A stretch of 64,000 nucleotides of DNA, taken from positions 372,001-436,000 of the forward strand of contig OZ245050.1 in NCBI GenBank assembly GCA_965224525.1, given 5' to 3'. Under the pieces are notes generated by a model that was given only the letters and a program-made list of their open reading frames with translations, was not told where the DNA came from and searched no databases. Position 1 is the stretch's first letter. The number at the start of each line of letters is the position of its first letter. This DNA comes from Granulosicoccus sp036478565. GTDB taxonomy: Bacteria > Pseudomonadota > Gammaproteobacteria > Granulosicoccales > Granulosicoccaceae. Of the stretch, positions 9,201 to 15,403 are shown piece by piece. A program made the translations under genes and the position numbers.

Positions 9201-10152
9201 TGGCATTAATAGCTATGCCTATACAGGTAGCAACCCGCTGTCGTTTATCGATCAGTTGGGTTTACTGTCCACGGAAGGCATTTCTCAACAACTGTATCGA
9301 CGTCTGGTTCAGGCAGGGGTTGTAGCGGCAGCAGATGGGCCGCTGTTGATTGGCGATACAGTAGCAGCAGTAATGATAACAATGGCGCTGGTAGATGCAG
9401 GCGTCAGCTACTTTGACCCGTACCAGTTCAAACCAAGTGCCATCAGCACAGACTACTACGCGCTGATCGATCAGATGCAGCTTTACGTGCCGGGTTACAG
9501 CGTGGTGGCCTCACCCGCCTGGACACCGGATTGGGATGATCTGGTTGATTTGAGTGAAGAGCTGCTGGAAGCACAGACCCGTTACATTGCAGCCGGGCAG
9601 TGTAGTCCGAACTACCGGCAGGATGCCTACGATTCTGCAGTGACTGCGGTAGACTACGGTGACCAGCTTGCCGGTATGATCTCCAGTACGCAAGGGTCGC
9701 TGACCGAGTGGCTGGAGCGGGAGTTCAATGACTACCGGGCCAATGGTGGTGAGATTGAAGACATTGCGGCTTGGGTTGCAGCGGGGATGCCGAGAGCACA
9801 GCTTGGTCGCCAGGATGTTAACAGGCTGCCACCGGGGTATGGAAACCTTGATGCGTTAAATCGTATCGCTACAACGCCAATGGTAAATGGTGTGTCACCT
9901 GTCACACGAGCTATCGACAAACATGCCGCGAGAGCTGGCAGCGCATTTCACCAGGTTGCAGGAAGTCAGGCCGACAAGAATGCGGCAGGGAGAGAGCTTG
10001 TCGAAGAAATACTGAACAACCCGTTGTCTACTTATACTACTCGAGAAACTGGGCGGTTCGGCATTGTTTTAGATGTTGTCGGGCCCGATGGACGTGGACT
10101 TCGTTTTAGCAGTAGTGGGCAATTCATAGGACTACTAGAGCCTCCAAAATGA
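6205..10152 (+). CDS. RHS/YD-repeat polymorphic toxin, main part
   Basis: Many YD repeats (YDALGRPLEVRI, YDDAGRPIQLID, YRYDALGNRLSK) build the RHS shell that encloses a toxic C-terminus in secreted polymorphic toxins. The core ends with the signature RYQTSDPIGLLGGINSYAY at about residues 987-1005 of this part, followed by a variable tip of about 300 residues. The last 80 residues (KHAARAGSAFHQ, then GRGLRFSSSGQFIGLLEPP) resemble BECR-fold nuclease toxins, with moderate support. The reading frame is continuous with 5521-6144 except for one TGA; read through, the product would have about 1,540 residues. The downstream gene overlaps by four bases and is the likely immunity protein. Whether the main part is translated on its own is unknown. 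Confidence 0.8.
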   Translation: MLRFHWTAGLRGLSNYAAGEFQTLNGHLESITLPDGNKVIYRYDAQLNPIQVLHSDATSTRYHYEDESYPNHLGGITERTGVRASTWRYNASGLAASSAHANGVEQLSLAYVQPAGASGRGYTRVINSLGQSSLYSWQRDEQKGSTLLLSSGGASCSTCPATGYQYTYTTDAQLATSTDAEGRQFLYDYDEQGRLIEQLERSPQGDERLHFRQAFEADSQQPTRVTRPSVNPDGELITEIDYNHDKQPVRITERGYAPQDDNLRFMPIERSTSMTYSEGKLIEIDGPRDDVDDITRFSYDQHQRLSSLSLPGGQTIAISRYDALGRPLEVRIGSQSPYTFEYNSRNRITRISHRGQTIHYRYDAEDRLNVLVDPYGKTTRIAYDDAGRPIQLIDDLGRITDWTYDTASRLIKATELGMDGMMVRSLSYAFAQSTGGAQPLFTSLIEQGSNPGTGQSITRQTDFQRDAMGRLSSATNRDTFATTTLSYNAFGELATLTEPGGQSTHLTRDGKGQPVALSDARDNTTQYRQDDFGRIVIESHPDTGIVRTTYDAAGNRLTRQSNNGEATHYRWDAANRLLEQRSPDGVIGNRYDPEHGRLLETQYPEGTETFDYNAEGELISHTRHIDNHSFTTRYTYDAFARVSRKTLPDGQVLRHHYHESGPNKGQLRAITRERLLGLNQTLLVGEIDQDPRDGNSGYLSHNGRRTQRSYSPDGSIASLEISDALVLQYTYDDNGHITGIDENGTLQSYGYAAGRLTSASTLNTSYTYRYDALGNRLSKTVSGPDDSEASEIYHYPAKGEGNRLLAITDAEGTETMQYEYNAQGSPLETKDGLRFEYNHEQRPVRVYQYDTLLAEYRYNSFGERIAKVVYAGNQRNVTYFLYDGHTLSAEIDGEGAFIAQYIYLTHQPVVRLAGNKTFAIHGDHLGTPRLISDDSGQSVWQADYSPFGEAHIVKQSFTFNLRLAGQYADVETGTHYNYYRDYDPAAGRYQTSDPIGLLGGINSYAYTGSNPLSFIDQLGLLSTEGISQQLYRRLVQAGVVAAADGPLLIGDTVAAVMITMALVDAGVSYFDPYQFKPSAISTDYYALIDQMQLYVPGYSVVASPAWTPDWDDLVDLSEELLEAQTRYIAAGQCSPNYRQDAYDSAVTAVDYGDQLAGMISSTQGSLTEWLEREFNDYRANGGEIEDIAAWVAAGMPRAQLGRQDVNRLPPGYGNLDALNRIATTPMVNGVSPVTRAIDKHAARAGSAFHQVAGSQADKNAAGRELVEEILNNPLSTYTTRETGRFGIVLDVVGPDGRGLRFSSSGQFIGLLEPPK

Positions 10153-10358
10153 CAATACAAATTTTGATTACCAGTCCGCCTGATCGAGAAAAAGTTGTCG
10201 CCGAACTATGGGAAAATAACATTCAGATAGCTGAAGTCTCCAGGGAAGACTATGTGGTGCGCGTCGAGTTTTATACCGCCCCCTTCAATGCGAGCTTTGA
10301 ATACGATGAGCTTTTGGATGCTTTACAGAAGGCTCGCAATAGCCTGATTGAGCAGTAA
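10149..10358 (+). CDS. Candidate immunity protein for the RHS toxin
   Basis: A 69-residue acidic protein whose ATG overlaps the RHS stop codon (ATGA). That is the usual arrangement of a toxin tip and its cognate immunity gene. It has alternating strand and helix character (IQILITSPP, YVVRVEFYTAP) and no signal peptide. No named family is recognised, so the immunity role is inferred from position, size and overlap. The following 266 bases up to the DUF222-HNH gene hold nothing recognisable. Confidence 0.6.
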   Translation: MTIQILITSPPDREKVVAELWENNIQIAEVSREDYVVRVEFYTAPFNASFEYDELLDALQKARNSLIEQ

Positions 10359-10624
10359 CCGGAGTTTCTTTGCCAGAGGCTGCCCACACCCACCACACCC
10401 GGCATCACAACCATCCCGGGCGTCGGCCCAGCCATCAACGACCCGGTACGGCCTCCTTTGGTGCGTGGTTGAGGGATATTCGTTGGGGCAGTGCTGCGGG
10501 GGTTAGTTTGGGGCTACTCGTTCATTTTTAGAGTCTGTTGACAAGCGTATCAGTCGGAGCTGACAATGGTCGAACAGCGGAATGAATACGTAAGGTCGAT
10601 ATTTCCAAGTACAAAGCAAGTGAG

Positions 10625-11311
10625 TCAGCAATTTACGGTATCAAAGTGCAAGGTATAGAGCGCCGAGCTGTAGTCCATTGATTGCCCACACCAGGACCAT
10701 GCATCCTTGCCGGTGTCGACAATTGCAGCCAGGGATTTTTTCACCCCTGGCCGGTTGGGTAACACGCTGCCATCGGGCCGGGTAAAGACGCGCTTGCCTT
10801 TGATTACGCGAACATTGAAGCCGCCCTCATGCAGTAATTTATGGTGGTGATGGCATACCTGCATCAGATTAGCCAGTGAGGTGTCCCCGCCATTGGCCCA
10901 GTGGACGATGTGATGGGCATCCAGATGGTGCTTGCCGGCGCAGCCCGGAAACTGACAATGACCATCACGGATTTGCAAAGCGCGCTCAATGGCTGGTGTG
11001 ATGCCACGCCCTCGACGGCCTATCGCCAAAGGCTCTGTACCGTCACACAAGGCTGCCACCAGTTTGCAATCACAGCTCAAGCGGCGTGCCGTGTCGACTG
11101 GCAGCGCCACCTGATTTTCAATAAAACAATCGGGCTCACCGTTCAAGCTGGTGTGGGTGTTTTTCGCCAACACCTGTTGGTCAACATGTACCACCACCTG
11201 GAACCGGTCAGCGGTTCTGGAGCTGGCGTGGCCGTTTTGCAACAGGGACCTCCGCCATGAGTACCAGAGCGTCGGCTCGTCGGTTGCTTGTATGGCGTAC
11301 AACGCAGTCAC
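10625..11311 (-). pseudogene. DUF222-HNH endonuclease, C-terminal HNH part after a frameshift
   Basis: This frame continues the DUF222 protein encoded by 11208-12068. It carries the end of DUF222 (NGHASSRTADRFQVVVHVD) and an HNH nuclease domain with the zinc/His motif CQFPGC, then LDAHHIVHWANGG and CHHHHKLLHEGG. DUF222-HNH proteins are large multicopy families thought to act as nicking or homing-type nucleases. The two frames join cleanly if one G is removed near 11250, where GCGGAGGTCC should read as Ala-Glu-Ser. The nuclease domain itself is intact, but as the sequence stands it lacks a proper start. Confidence 0.75.
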
Positions 11312-12068
11312 TATCGAGCTGATGCGTTCCTGCGGAAACGTTTTTGTCGTGTGATTCCGTGCCTGTATCCTGTTTCAGGGATTCAACAGCTGCGTCAATG
11401 GCTTTCAATACGACCGCGCCCTGTTCTGGCGTGAGGCGGGCACGAATCACCAGACAGCCGTGTTCATCCCAGTGGGTATCGAGCATACGGTGATCGTGCC
11501 GATGGGCGGCACCCTGACGTTCGGCTTCGGCGGGGTCGATGATATCTGGCTTGTCGGCGGGTACGATGACTTCGTTGTAGCCAAGCTTTTTGGCATTGGC
11601 ATCCTGATACTGCTTGCGATAAAGACGAACCACGCGCTCAACCTGACTGGCGGAACCGTATTCTGCATAGGACAACAGGCAGCTTTCGTTACCAGGAGTA
11701 GCCACCCGAGTGATGGCGCGTGCCTTGGAATAGCTGAGTTGTCCGGAAGCAAAGGCTTCAGTGGTTTTTGGCAGGGCGGCCAGTGCATGGGCAACACGCA
11801 CTTTTTCCCGTGCAACGCCCATTGAAACACCGCAACGCCAGTTCAGCCAGTGGGCACAGGAACGAACGCCCTCATTGCCCCAGGCTTGGCGTGTATCGAA
11901 TTCGGCGATCATCAACAACAACTGACAGTTGGCAGCATTAACACTGGCAGCGTGATGAGTCAGCTGCGATTCGAGAGCCTCGTTGTCGAGGTGCTCAAAG
12001 GTGGGGTTCAACGAACTGGGTGGTGTGCTGTCCGGGGATTCAGTGCTTGCAAGCTTGTGCTCTGACAT
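11208..12068 (-). pseudogene. DUF222-HNH endonuclease, N-terminal DUF222 part before a frameshift
   Basis: The first 265 or so residues follow the DUF222 family (LLLMIAEFDTRQAWG, CAHWLNWRCGVSMG, LPKTTEAFASGQLSYSKARA, then RADALVLMAE). After MAE the frame runs into an unrelated tail and stops. The homologous continuation is in another frame (10625-11311). The start at 12068 is preceded by an AT-rich region with TATACTATAAATATGG that could hold a promoter. One indel, real or a sequencing error, explains the split. Confidence 0.75.
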
Positions 12069-12151
12069 TTGACTAACTCCGTTTAATCACGACTCCATTA
12101 TACTATAAATATGGCCAGTTATAAAGAATATCAAACTACACGCTGCGTACC

Positions 12152-12660
12152 ATGTTGTTTTCCATAGGTCTGTCATTTTCAGTCGATGGTGACAGCATGA
12201 TAGTAGCTTCATCAACTGCAATTGTGGGAGGTGATGATATTTTCCTGGAGCCGGCTGCCGACTATTTTGAACGTGGTGCTGATGGCGTGTGGGTTGAAAA
12301 ACAGACGCTAACGCTTTTGGTCAACGAGCCCGTCAGGCCACCACGAAATTCCGGGCCTGTTGAGCTATTTGACAGCGTCTCCCTGGATGGTGATCGTGTG
12401 TTGCCTGGATTGTTTTGGACAGAAAGTCGCATTGAATGGCAACACTGCGCTGGTAGCCAGTGAGCAGCAGGTACATACGTTTGAGCAGGCTTCGCTCACC
12501 CAGACCGCCGACCTGGCCAGACACTGCTGACTCGGACTGTGACAAAGTTGATGATGCAGAAGATAACTGCCCGGTTGTTTCTAATCCTGATCAGGAGAAC
12601 CTGGACTATGATCAGCATGGTGATGTCTGTGATGACGATATCGATGGCCAGAAACCATGT
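12152..12660 (+). pseudogene. Remnant of an FG-GAP / thrombospondin type 3 repeat surface protein
   Basis: Two pieces in different frames. The first (12152-12430) has FG-GAP-like units: SVDGDSMIVASS, YFERGADGVWVEKQTL and SVSLDGDRVLPGLF. The second (about 12530-12650) has thrombospondin type 3 calcium-binding repeats: DSDCDKVDDAEDNCPVVSNP and HGDVCDDDIDG. Secreted proteins that combine such domains are common in marine bacteria. There is no start with a signal peptide and no continuous frame, so this is decayed debris. Confidence 0.6.
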
Positions 12661-12718
12661 GTCAGGACTGAGTCAGATTATTCGCTGGTTTGATTGGCAA
12701 CGCAGGATTTTTGTGCCT

Positions 12719-12895
12719 CTACAACAATCGAACTCGTTCCTTTTTACAGCGAGTACAGCGCTCTACCGTTACCAGCTTGCCTTGCTTTACGTCGAATTGT
12801 CGTTCTTTCACAACCGCCCATTTGTGGTGATTGCTCAGGCACAGGGTCTTGCCTTTGGGTGCCGTTTTCTTTCTGAAAGGTAGAATGATTCCCAT
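12719..12895 (-). CDS. Small zinc-ribbon-like protein, 58 residues
   Basis: A short complete frame from ATG 12895 to TAG 12719. The protein has a basic N-terminus (MGIILPFRKK), then LCLSNHHKWAVV, the FDVKQGKLVT stretch, and a CTRC pair near the end. The spacing of one Cys with two His early and C-x2-C late suggests a small zinc-binding fold. I recall similar short conserved proteins in gammaproteobacteria (a KTLC..HHKW, FDVKQGKLVT, C..C pattern) but cannot name the family. It lies within a region of decayed genes yet has no internal stop. Confidence 0.5.
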   Translation of the reverse strand: MGIILPFRKKTAPKGKTLCLSNHHKWAVVKERQFDVKQGKLVTVERCTRCKKERVRLL

Positions 12896-13281
12896 CGTTT
12901 TATCCGTAAAACCCGTTAGCAGTTTACGGTATTAACGTGTAAGTTGTTGAATGCCGGGTGCCATAACATCCAGGCTGTGTATGGACGTTGTCCATGCCGA
13001 GCAGAAACGTTCCCGCGGGAACGTACCAGTGTGTGGATCGCTTCTACGGTCAAATGCAGGTCGGATATCGCGCTGTCGCTACCAGCGTTTTGCAGGTCAT
13101 TGATGACGATAATCGATTGTCACTCGCCACTGACGGTTGAATCCTGCGCGGTACCTCACGGTTTGCCCAGCGATTCGACTGTTTGTCTGCGGGTGTTGGT
13201 GATCTGTCTGCGCTCTGAATTGACGAAACCAACACCAGCTCCTTACACTTGGTAAGGCGCAAGTGAATTGAGGATACACAA
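12896..13281. other. Non-coding stretch with palindromes and a dispersed repeat
   Basis: No supported gene. It contains a 15-base hairpin ATGGAC-GTT-GTCCAT (12981-12995), an 18-base perfect palindrome ACGTTCCCGCGGGAACGT (13007-13024), and one copy of a repeat (13076-13159) whose relative lies at 15245-15296. The last 100 bases should hold the promoter of the AbrB-type antitoxin gene. Confidence 0.5.
13076..13159. repeat. Dispersed repeat, left copy
   Basis: TCGCTACCAGCGTTTT (13076-13091) and, 35 bases on, CCACTGACGGTTGAATCCTG with the following GCGCGGTACCTCAC (ending 13159). Both blocks recur at 15245-15296, where they are nearly adjacent. The two copies bracket the toxin-antitoxin remnants between 13.2 and 15.2 kb. 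Confidence 0.6.
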
Positions 13282-13524
13282 ATGGCAGCTGCAATCGTCA
13301 CAAGCAAAGGGCAAATTACTATTCCGGCGGATGTCCGCCGCGCCCTGAGGGTTGCAAGTGGGGACAGGATTGAATTCGTGGAAATTGAGCCTGGCCGGTA
13401 CGAGATTATTGCAGCGATCGGCTTGGTGCACGAACTCAAAGGAATGTTTGGTCCGTCAAAATACAGAGTATCGATTGAGGAAATGAACGAGATCATTGCA
13501 TCGAAGGGTTCGTCGGCAGTGTGA
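13282..13524 (+). CDS. AbrB/SpoVT-fold antitoxin (VapB type)
   Basis: 80 residues with the swapped-hairpin AbrB motif VTSKGQITIPADVRRALRV (residues 7-25), which binds the operator DNA. The C-terminal part (LKGMFGPSKYRVSIEEMNEI) would wrap the toxin. The gene overlaps the start of a PIN-domain toxin gene by four bases (GTGTGA context). That toxin is broken, so this antitoxin is likely an orphan that can still repress its own promoter. Confidence 0.8.
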   Translation: MAAAIVTSKGQITIPADVRRALRVASGDRIEFVEIEPGRYEIIAAIGLVHELKGMFGPSKYRVSIEEMNEIIASKGSSAV

Positions 13525-13746
13525 TAGGGATCGATACCAATGTGCTTGTTCGCTACCTTATGCAAGATGACGATAAGTTGACTCGTGAGCAGGTTGTTCA
13601 GGCGCTGATGTGGTGTGCGCACTGCGCATGTTTCAAACTGGTCCGGCAGATTTTTCTGATTGCTTGATTGAACGAATGGCGAGCCGAGCTGGCTGTACTG
13701 AGACAGTCACCTTCAATTATTCGACAAACTTCCCGAGTTTTCGCTA
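13521..13746 (+). pseudogene. vapC-type PIN toxin with internal deletion
   Basis: The GTG at 13521 opens a typical PIN start, IGIDTNVLVRYLMQDD, and runs to about 13600. The C-terminal part then resumes in another frame at about 13632: FQTGPADFSDCLIERM, then AGCTETVTF. About 70 central residues, including the middle acidic residues of the PIN active site, are missing. The toxin must be inactive. Confidence 0.75.
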
Positions 13747-13927
13747 ACGGTCCTGGAGCTCGCCAGAGAACATGGGCGGTTGACGATTGGGCAGATTGTT
13801 GACATAACCGATTGCCAATCGCAATGCCATCAAAAAACACCTGAAATCCTTGGTGAGTACACGGCAACTGAGCCAATATGGCACAGGCAAAGGAGCCTGG
13901 TATGAAGGGTGGAGCAAAGAATGGTGA
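13747..13927 (+). pseudogene. C-terminal remnant of a Fic-family protein
   Basis: Translation gives VLELAREHGRLTIGQIVDIT and, after a one-base shift near 13815, NRNAIKKHLKSLVSTRQLSQ followed by YGTGKGAWYEGW. This is the winged-helix tail found after Fic (AMP-transferase) domains. The catalytic HPFx(D/E)GN region is absent. A second, independent Fic tail is found at 48197-48499. Confidence 0.6.
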
Positions 13928-13973
13928 CAGTAATCGTTTGATTTCACTGGACTTGAAATGCATCCATTTTAAA

Positions 13974-14000
13974 GCTACAATTGTAGCATAAATAGCTACA
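13974..14000. promoter_or_regulatory. Operator-like GCTACA/TGTAGC sites before the HTH-MNT gene
   Basis: A 14-base perfect palindrome GCTACAATTGTAGC (13974-13987) is followed by another GCTACA half-site in TAGCTACA (13993-14000), 15 bases before the GTG start. The HTH domain of the downstream antitoxin is the obvious candidate to bind here. Confidence 0.55.
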
Positions 14001-14014
14001 TATAGTGCGGTCCC

Positions 14015-14605
14015 GTGTCAATAAGCCTTACAAATCTGCTGTTCAAGGACTACCGCCGCCGGGTGCTGGGTTTGCTGTTGCTGCACCCTGGCGACCGTTA
14101 CCATGTGCGCGAGATTGCACGCCTGACGGGAACAGTCGCGGGCACCTTGCATAAGGAGCTGAGCAAGCTGGCGGAAGCGGGTGTGCTGTTGCGGGAATCG
14201 GTTGGCAATCAGCGTTTATACCAGGCGAATGTTGACTGCCCCATATTCGATGAACTGGTGAGTATTTTAAATAAGCTCTCCAATGAAATAGAAACCGCTT
14301 CGCAAAGGAAAAAACCCGAAATGGACAGAGTCGTGGAAAACAACAGGGCGCGGATATTGGAGTTGGCGCGGGATAATGGTGTGCGCAATGTTCGCGTGTT
14401 CGGCTCAATGGCGCGCAATGATGCCGGCCCGGAAAGTGATCTTGATTTATTGGTGGAGCTGGAGCAGGGCAGGTCTGGCCTGGCGTTAGGTGGCTTTTTG
14501 TCGGATATCTCTGATCTTGTACACCGCAAGGTAGATGTGGTGACTGAAAAATCCCTGCACCCCCGTATACGCGATAAAGTTTTACGGGAGGCTGTTACGT
14601 TGTGA
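14015..14605 (+). CDS. HTH-MNT nucleotidyltransferase antitoxin (MntA type)
   Basis: 196 residues. The N-terminal winged helix (about 15-75: YHVREIARLTGTVAGTLHKE, LAEAGVL) is joined to a minimal nucleotidyltransferase domain (about 110-190) with the catalytic pattern GSMARNDAGPESDLDLLVE. In type VII toxin-antitoxin pairs MntA adds AMP to a tyrosine of the HepT toxin. Here the antitoxin also carries its own DNA-binding domain, so it may serve as repressor. The gene starts with GTG at 14015 and overlaps the HepT gene by four bases. GCTACA-type sites lie just upstream. Confidence 0.85.
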   Translation: MSISLTNLLFKDYRRRVLGLLLLHPGDRYHVREIARLTGTVAGTLHKELSKLAEAGVLLRESVGNQRLYQANVDCPIFDELVSILNKLSNEIETASQRKKPEMDRVVENNRARILELARDNGVRNVRVFGSMARNDAGPESDLDLLVELEQGRSGLALGGFLSDISDLVHRKVDVVTEKSLHPRIRDKVLREAVTL

Positions 14606-14946
14606 GCAGCAAAAGCAAGAACAAGGATGATTCGGTTTATATCGAGCATATTCTGGATTGTTTACATCGCATCGATGAATATGTTGAGGGTCAGGAGCAG
14701 TTTTACAGCTCCCATCTTGTACAGGACGCGGTAATCAGAAACCTGCAAGTGATGGCTGAATCCAGCCAACGATTATCGGTAGCGTTCAAATCGCGTTTTG
14801 CGCATATTCCCTGGAAAGCCCTTTCCGGTTTTCGCAATATTCTGGTGCATGGTTATCTGGGGGTGGATCTCGATATGATCTGGAGTGTTGTTGAGCAGGA
14901 TCTGCCCGCGTTGGAACGGACGCTGTCACAGTTTGATAAGGAATAA
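14602..14946 (+). CDS. HEPN-domain toxin (HepT, DUF86)
   Basis: 114 residues, the usual HepT length, largely helical. The RNase motif R-x4-H-x-Y is seen as RNILVHGY at about residues 87-94. The tyrosine is the residue that MntA-type partners modify with AMP. The family consists of ribonucleases acting on tRNA or mRNA. The four-base overlap with the HTH-MNT gene indicates translational coupling. All key residues are present, so the module looks functional in contrast to its broken neighbours. Confidence 0.88.
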   Translation: MSSKSKNKDDSVYIEHILDCLHRIDEYVEGQEQFYSSHLVQDAVIRNLQVMAESSQRLSVAFKSRFAHIPWKALSGFRNILVHGYLGVDLDMIWSVVEQDLPALERTLSQFDKE

Positions 14947-14949
14947 ATC

Positions 14950-15243
14950 ATGACTTTCGATGGTTATTTCGCGCCACAAAAAATCGCCAGGTTATTGCTG
15001 ACGACGCAAGAGGAGGTCGCCCGCTCTGTGGGTCTGGGCAAGGATTCCATACAGCGTAAGGATCGTGTGCGTTCAAGCAAAACACAAAGGCGACTGCGAG
15101 AAATGATCGAAATTATCAACAAAGTGGAGCGCAACGATTTGCGCAACAACTCATGGCCGAGGGTTACGCAGCTTTGCAAATACGCAGCTTCGCCCGCGGT
15201 GCATAAGTTGATGCGATCAAACTGGTTTTGTGGTCATGGGTGA
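14950..15243 (+). pseudogene. Truncated Xre/MbcA-type antitoxin gene
   Basis: The first 55 residues (FAPQKIARLLLTTQEEVARS, VGLGKD, RLREMIEIINKVE) match the helix-turn-helix of Xre/MbcA/ParS-type antitoxins that pair with RES or similar toxins. The remaining 40 residues do not fit, and a shifted frame gives a better but short continuation before the dispersed repeat at 15245. No toxin follows. Confidence 0.55.
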
Positions 15244-15244
15244 T

Positions 15245-15296
15245 TCGCTACCAGCGTTTTTGACCACTGACGGCTGAATCCTGCGCGGTACATCAC
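15245..15296. repeat. Dispersed repeat, right copy
   Basis: TCGCTACCAGCGTTTT followed after three bases by CCACTGACGGCTGAATCCTG and GCGCGGTACATCAC, matching the copy at 13076-13159 with few mismatches and without its 35-base insert. The Xre remnant ends exactly where this copy begins. Confidence 0.6.
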
Positions 15297-15403
15297 TATT
15301 TGATCATAAAGGTAGCCCGCTGCCGAACCTGAATGCATACCCCCGCATATAGAGGGAGACATGCGCTTCGCATTGTTTTCTCATTCAATCTCCGGGGACA
15401 GTC

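Noticed and set aside
12919..12950. Second DUF222-HNH 3' end (TTTACGGTATTAA resembling 10630)
   Set aside because: Similarity is limited to about 20 bases and does not extend into coding sequence.
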